Part shown: positions 60,301-64,000 of the stretch, in pieces | How positions within the stretch are numbered: the first letter of the stretch is position 1 | Layout: every line of letters starts with the position of its first letter | Assembly (NCBI GenBank): GCA_020284085.1 | Contig: JACEVL010000807.1 | Coordinates: 490,001 to 554,000 of the forward strand | Direction of reading: 5' to 3' | DNA: 64,000 bases | Source: Aporrectodea caliginosa | Taxonomy: Eukaryota > Annelida > Clitellata > Crassiclitellata > Lumbricidae | Translations under genes and position numbers: made by a program | Notes under the pieces: generated by a model | Database searches by the model: none | Seen by the model: the letters and a program-made list of their open reading frames with translations, nothing else | Told to the model about the DNA's origin: nothing

Positions 60301-63045
60301 TTGCTAGATTGCAGAAGTGCTCTCTGTATTTTGGCATTCAAACACGGACAAAAGATCTTATTAGTTTTAGGTAGTATCATTTTAGATCTTTTAGATAACT
60401 GCTTCCCAGCAGTGGCGTCTAACCCCCAACCTGAAATCGGAGAACAGACTCCCCACTCTCGGACGACTTATGTATAAGAGACTTAGAAGGCACTCAGAAC
60501 TGTAAATTAATATACAGGAATCAACAACAACCCAGTTCAACAACAACCCAGTTTATGTCCAAAGCATACCCCCCACTTGTGGCAACCATGAGAGATCCTT
60601 CTCCCAACCCCCCTCCCCATTGGTAGACGCCTTTGCTTCTCAGCACCTGCCTTTGAGAGGTGCTTATCAATGCACTAAGTACCATAAATAGCCAGGTACA
60701 TACGTAGATATGCAAGGCTTATGTGCTTGGCCGCTATCAGTTTTATCATGGCTGCAGCAGTGCAGCTGTTTCTCAAATGTTTTTCAATGGATTTATTTGC
60801 AAAACGTTTGGTTTTTCAGACATAAGTCTGCCAAGATCAGCTACCATCTGCTACACTGCTGCGCTGTTAAAAGCACGCCAAGTTGCTGAAAAGTAAGTTC
60901 ATGCTTACTTTTTCTGTCTTAATATTCATGTTTATTGACAAGCTCACTGACAAACCACAGTAAGTAACATTGAAACATGACAGTACAAATTTCATGATCT
61001 TACTTATTGAACACACGTCTTGGCAGCCTGTTGATGGTCACTTATTTTACAGCTGCCCTAGGGAGTGGAAGGCTGAGTCGATGACTTAGCGTAGGCTACG
61101 GTTATCGAACTGCATATTTCAAGATATAAATTGTTCTTCAAGCAAGAGTGTTGCCATTTAACTATCCCCCACAATGGTGTGGCCATTTTGGTAGCATGTT
61201 TAGCACTTGATTCTAACAGTTTCCACCAGCTGGATGTTGTGCTATGGCCTTGGCTAATGTTTACACTTGACTATCATCAAGCTGGACAGTTTAGTCTATA
61301 ACTATAGTGTACTGTTAACAGAAACCCTGACAGATATGGCCAAACTTTGTAAGTGTACTTGCGGAGGTTTTATGACTTGTTGGCCGAAGCAGACTTTTCT
61401 TGAAAAATTGTCACGTGATTTAGGTATTTAATTTCCTTTTAACTAGATTTTCTCCAGATGTTGCGTCGAAGCGAGGTCTGACTACGGCAGAAATGAATGC
61501 GGTTGAGGCCATTCATCAAGCGGTGGAATTCAATCCTCATGTCCCCAAGGTAAACAGTCGGACAACCATGCTCTCACATTACAGCCCCTCTGAGAGGCTT
61601 TTAAGACATGCTATGAAAGTGTTCTGTTACATTACATTACCTTGTGTGATGCAGTAGCTGATTTGTCTGAGCGCTAGACTTGCAATGCAGTGTGTGGGTT
61701 GGAGCCTCCACTGATATGATTACTGCATCGGGACCTTGAGCAAGTCCGTCACAGACAATTGTTCAGAACTATCGACTGATGCTGTGTCAATATTGGTGCT
61801 GACTGTTAGGTTCAGAAATCATAATAATAATATCATCTAATGGCATGAAACACAATCGCCTCACAATCTCTGTTACTGAAGGAAGTGTGGAATAAATGTG
61901 TGATTGTCTAATCATGATAAGTCAGGGAAACATTTGGTTTATGATTCAGTCCACTTACAACTGGTCAGGCAAACATTCTGAAATGCCTTATTTTATCAAA
62001 AGTGAATAGAAGTGTTGTGGAATCTGTGAAAAAGGTAAAGTTAATATATGTGTTGTTATGCACCTCTGTGTGGACCCTAGGTCAATGGGCCTATGGACTG
62101 GTGTCTAGATACAACTGTGGGAAGCTGTGGCCATCCAAACTCTATGAACATTTAGCGTCAGCTGGCAATAACTTTCCTGCCAACTGAACTTGTACTTCCA
62201 CTTCGCATCTTGGGACAACCCCTCTGACATGGCACAGCGCTTGTGAATAAGCTGGTGCCCTGTGCTTAACTTTCCAGTAGCACTTTAGAAATTTTGAGAT
62301 TACGATTAAGTGTGATTGTTTTCTTTCTTAGTACCTGCTCGAAATAAAGGCGCTCATATTTCCGCCGGAGCACATCCAAAAGCGCGGTGATAGCGAAGCG
62401 ATTGCCTACGCTTTCTTTCACCTACAGCACTGGAAGCGTGTTGAAGGCGCCCTCAACCTTTTACACTACACGTGGGAAGGAAGTAAGACATTGACGTCCT
62501 CTGCAGTTTCGTAATAAATAATGTTAGGTGATGAGATACTGTGAGATCGCTTTACTAGCTATCAATGGTGGCACATTCGCTGCTAACATGAAGATGGCAT
62601 GGATGTTCATAGTCTATTTGACATAAGAATAAGTGTTTTTTGCAGAGGTAGTTTCGGTTTAGGCATTGCTGTTTTTTTGCCAAATCAGTCGACTTTTTTA
62701 TTAGTCCATAGTCAAGCTAACATCAGTAATTGCAGTAAACTTATGTTCTAATGGGCATAAAGGGAACCCAGAAGGGACCAAAGTCCTGCTGGTTAGGGCC
62801 ACCTATGTACATGAATGGTCTTAGCTGACAGCAGTTATTTCACTGTGCTTTCATACGTGCCTAAGGATGCCCTTAAATGATCCTATTACAATAATATGCT
62901 GACGATGAATCAATTTCTGTTTCTGAACATTTTCTGCAAATTTGCTGCACAGCGTTTCGAATGATTCCATATCCTCTGGAGAAGGGTCACATGTTCTATG
63001 CCTACCCGTCATCTACAGAGTCCGCCGATCGAGAACTACTACCAG
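54668..63045 (+). CDS. ST7: ST7 (suppressor of tumorigenicity 7) homologue, 3' end outside window
   Basis: Thirteen in-frame coding exons: 54668-54686 (predicted start), 54889-54971, 55124-55274, 55894-56064, 56407-56485, 57561-57619, 58070-58165, 58595-58692, 59057-59171, 60820-60892, 61447-61549, 62332-62482 and 62953-63045. They give about 430 residues. The match to animal ST7 is strong: [20 protein letters not shown] (first membrane segment), [79 protein letters not shown] and [20 protein letters not shown]. The N-terminus is short (MLNLVFTTMFL), lacking the extra hydrophobic start of vertebrate ST7. The segment between the second block and CKVW is shorter than in human. The final ~60-70 residues, with the C-terminal membrane segments, should lie beyond 64 kb. 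ST7 is a membrane protein of uncertain molecular function. The first exon is less certain than the rest. Confidence 0.93.
55285..55485 (+). mobile_element. L2/CR1-like LINE C-terminal fragment in ST7 intron
   Basis: The plus-strand frame reads [20 protein letters not shown] then NRLSNF and stops near 55475. This is the end of a CR1/L2 reverse transcriptase, starting directly after the ST7 exon donor at 55274. The AATAAAAGTATAAA that follows may be the tail. Confidence 0.7.
55640..55795 (-). mobile_element. L2-type tail / SINE fragment
   Basis: ATTTATATAGCTCCTCTTGT at the left and AGAAACTCCTCAGAGGTGCT then CCCGACCTGACAACAGC at the right resemble the other GCGCTATATAAAT tails, with about 75 bp of unrelated AT-rich sequence between. 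Confidence 0.55.
56897..57279. mobile_element. Harbinger-like MITE (GGGGTCRTCC family), copy B
   Basis: The left end, GGGGTCATCCATTAATTATG then TCAACAAA, is inverted at the right as TTTGTTGACATAATTAATGG then ACGACCCC. AAA flanks both sides. TTTGACAGTTGTTGACA lies inside both ends. It is in an ST7 intron and in the opposite orientation to copy A by internal order. Confidence 0.82.
57332..57362 (+). repeat. (TA)n microsatellite
   Basis: An uninterrupted TA run of about 30 bp in an ST7 intron. Confidence 0.92.
59421..60284. mobile_element. hAT-type MITE with TTTTTCCGGAAAA motifs
   Basis: The ends TAGTGTTGTGAGGCGG and CTACATCACTA are diverged inverted repeats. A perfect 8-bp duplication CATGCTCA lies at 59413-59420 and 60285-60292. 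Both ends contain many TTTTCCGGAAAATT palindromes. An L2-type SINE tail (GGCGCTTTAGAAGTTTGGAG, then ATTACGATTACG) is inserted at about 59800-59880, and the same kind of fragment occurs at 62235-62310. Confidence 0.88.
61648..61775 (+). mobile_element. tRNA-derived SINE fragment (family 2 head)
   Basis: TAGCTGATTTGTCTGAGCGC and GGGTTGGAGCC sit at A- and B-box spacing. The following GGGACCTTGAGCAAGTCCGT and CACAGACAATTGTTCAG match the body of family 2. It lies in an ST7 intron. Confidence 0.6.
62232..62312 (+). mobile_element. SINE tail fragment
   Basis: GTGAATAAGCTGGTGCCCTG, AGCACTTTAGAAATTTTGAG and ATTACGATTA match 59808-59878. It ends about 20 bp before an ST7 exon, so its border nearly touches the acceptor region. 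Confidence 0.65.
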
Positions 63046-63350
63046 GTGAGCTTCAACTATTGCTACAAGGTTGGGACATGGATAGGTAAGGTATTAGTAG
63101 TATTTGGAATACATTTCCCATTCATTGTCTAGAATGAACTAGTATTTTGAGTGAATGCATCTTGTAAGCATTTAGCATAATATTGGTTTGTGTTTGCTTT
63201 GAAATGCTAGTTAATTTTTGATTTTCTATTAGTTTCAGTGAACAGCGAAGTAATTATATAACTAAAAAGAATTGTCATGAAATCATTAAACTTATCTTGT
63301 CATACTGATAGGTGGCGCTGCTAAGGTTATGACCTATATTCATTTCTTTT
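63046..63350 (+). other. ST7 intron after the last visible exon
   Basis: No exon corresponding to the conserved C-terminal membrane segments of ST7 was found from here to the window edge. Confidence 0.6.
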
Positions 63351-63354
63351 CGGT

Positions 63355-63487
63355 AGGTGGAGACAGAGGAAGGGAAAGGAGGAAGGGTAGTGGGAGGTGG
63401 AAGAGGAGGGGAAAGGGAATGGAATGCTTTTGGGGGTAAGGGAAAGGTGAGGGGAAGAGTGAATGGGAGGGGAAGTAGAGGGAGGGA
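63355..63487 (+). repeat. Purine-rich tract
   Basis: About 130 bp almost entirely of G and A on the plus strand (GGGAAAGGAGGAAGGG and similar), with one short interruption (TGCTTTT). It could form triplex or G-rich structures. The open frames over it are low-complexity and not genes. Confidence 0.88.
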
Positions 63488-63489
63488 CT

Positions 63490-63950
63490 GCACTCATTTA
63501 ATTTCAGTAGGTCGTGCTCCTATCATATACATTATGACGGTCATTTCAACCGTCTTTGGACGGGCAAACGTCTAGTATTTAACATTTAAGGTTGTGCATA
63601 AGTTGACATGGAATTGAATGGTCCTCAGAGACATGACCATCTTATAACACAACATCGTTATAATGCAAAACTTTTTACAGCTGCCACTGTTAGCATTGTA
63701 TTGAGGCTCTGATGTATTTGTATTTATGTATTAACGCAATTACTGTAGTGCCTTAAGCACCTCTCAAGTTGCTTCGTGGATGTCTGTCTAACTGATCGAA
63801 ATAAGTATTGTGCGTCAGTTCAGAATCTATGCCACACAGATTAAAAAGCAACAGTACGTATATGCAGTAGAATGCTGGTCCAACAGGTGTGCTAACGATG
63901 GGCTAAAGTTGATGTGGGAGATTTCTGCTTGTAATAGGCATTGTATTGTG
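63490..63950. other. Right-edge intron, nothing recognised
   Basis: No coding or repeat feature was recognised. Confidence 0.4.
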
Positions 63951-63954
63951 GGAC

Positions 63955-64000
63955 ACTTAGCCGATTGGTTAGAGCATTTGTCTTGTAACGCAAAGAGTAC
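63955..64000 (+). mobile_element. tRNA-like head cut by the window edge
   Basis: CACTTAGCCGATTGGTTAGAGCAT-type sequence (key part TAGCCGATTGGTTAGAGCA) matches a tRNA A-box with its D-loop GG. The anticodon arm would be next. Given the many tRNA-derived SINEs here, it is more likely a SINE head than a real tRNA gene, but only the next ~40 bases could tell. Confidence 0.45.

Overview
This 64 kb window is animal nuclear DNA. It carries spliced genes with GT-AG introns, AT-rich non-coding sequence and a dense load of transposon remnants. Five protein-coding genes are well supported: a SAM-domain protein (minus), a DAPK-type kinase (plus), a TRIM-NHL protein (minus), a NUDT16-type Nudix hydrolase (plus) and ST7 (plus, running off the right edge). 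Gene content, intron sizes and the mix of LINE/SINE tails suggest a non-vertebrate animal, perhaps an invertebrate deuterostome such as an echinoderm or hemichordate. The species cannot be fixed from the sequence, and this placement is inference.

Layout: 1-4.1 kb is repeat-rich flank. The SAM gene occupies 4.15-17.2 kb on the minus strand and appears head-to-head with the DAPK gene (17.36-30.64 kb, plus), with only about 150 bp between the two predicted start codons. From 30.6 to 36.3 kb there is the DAPK 3' flank plus transposon debris. The TRIM-NHL gene (36.3-40.64 kb, minus) has two coding exons, and a GATC-rich minisatellite begins a few bases upstream of its start codon. From 41 to 47.5 kb lie hAT-type MITEs, a 5'-truncated LINE and other repeats. 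NUDT16 (47.6-49.57 kb) has three coding exons and one probable GC-AG intron. From 49.6 to 54.6 kb there are SINEs, MITEs and minisatellites. ST7 runs from a probable promoter at about 53.04 kb to the last visible coding exon at 63.05 kb; its final exons lie outside.

The five genes do not form one pathway: the kinase is a cytoplasmic calcium/calmodulin-type kinase, TRIM-NHL is a probable E3 ligase or RNA regulator, NUDT16 is an RNA-decapping or nucleotide hydrolase, ST7 is a membrane protein and the SAM protein is probably nuclear. The only regulatory link suggested is the SAM/DAPK shared promoter.

The most unusual non-coding finding is a family of ~190 bp terminal-inverted-repeat elements. 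Four copies are present, three flanked by 6-7/8-matching 8-bp direct repeats, and each carries telomere-like TTAGGG repeats inside. At least eight other MITE families are visible, several with perfect target-site duplications. Exon borders were read by eye from splice consensus, reading frame and family alignment recalled from memory; no search was run.
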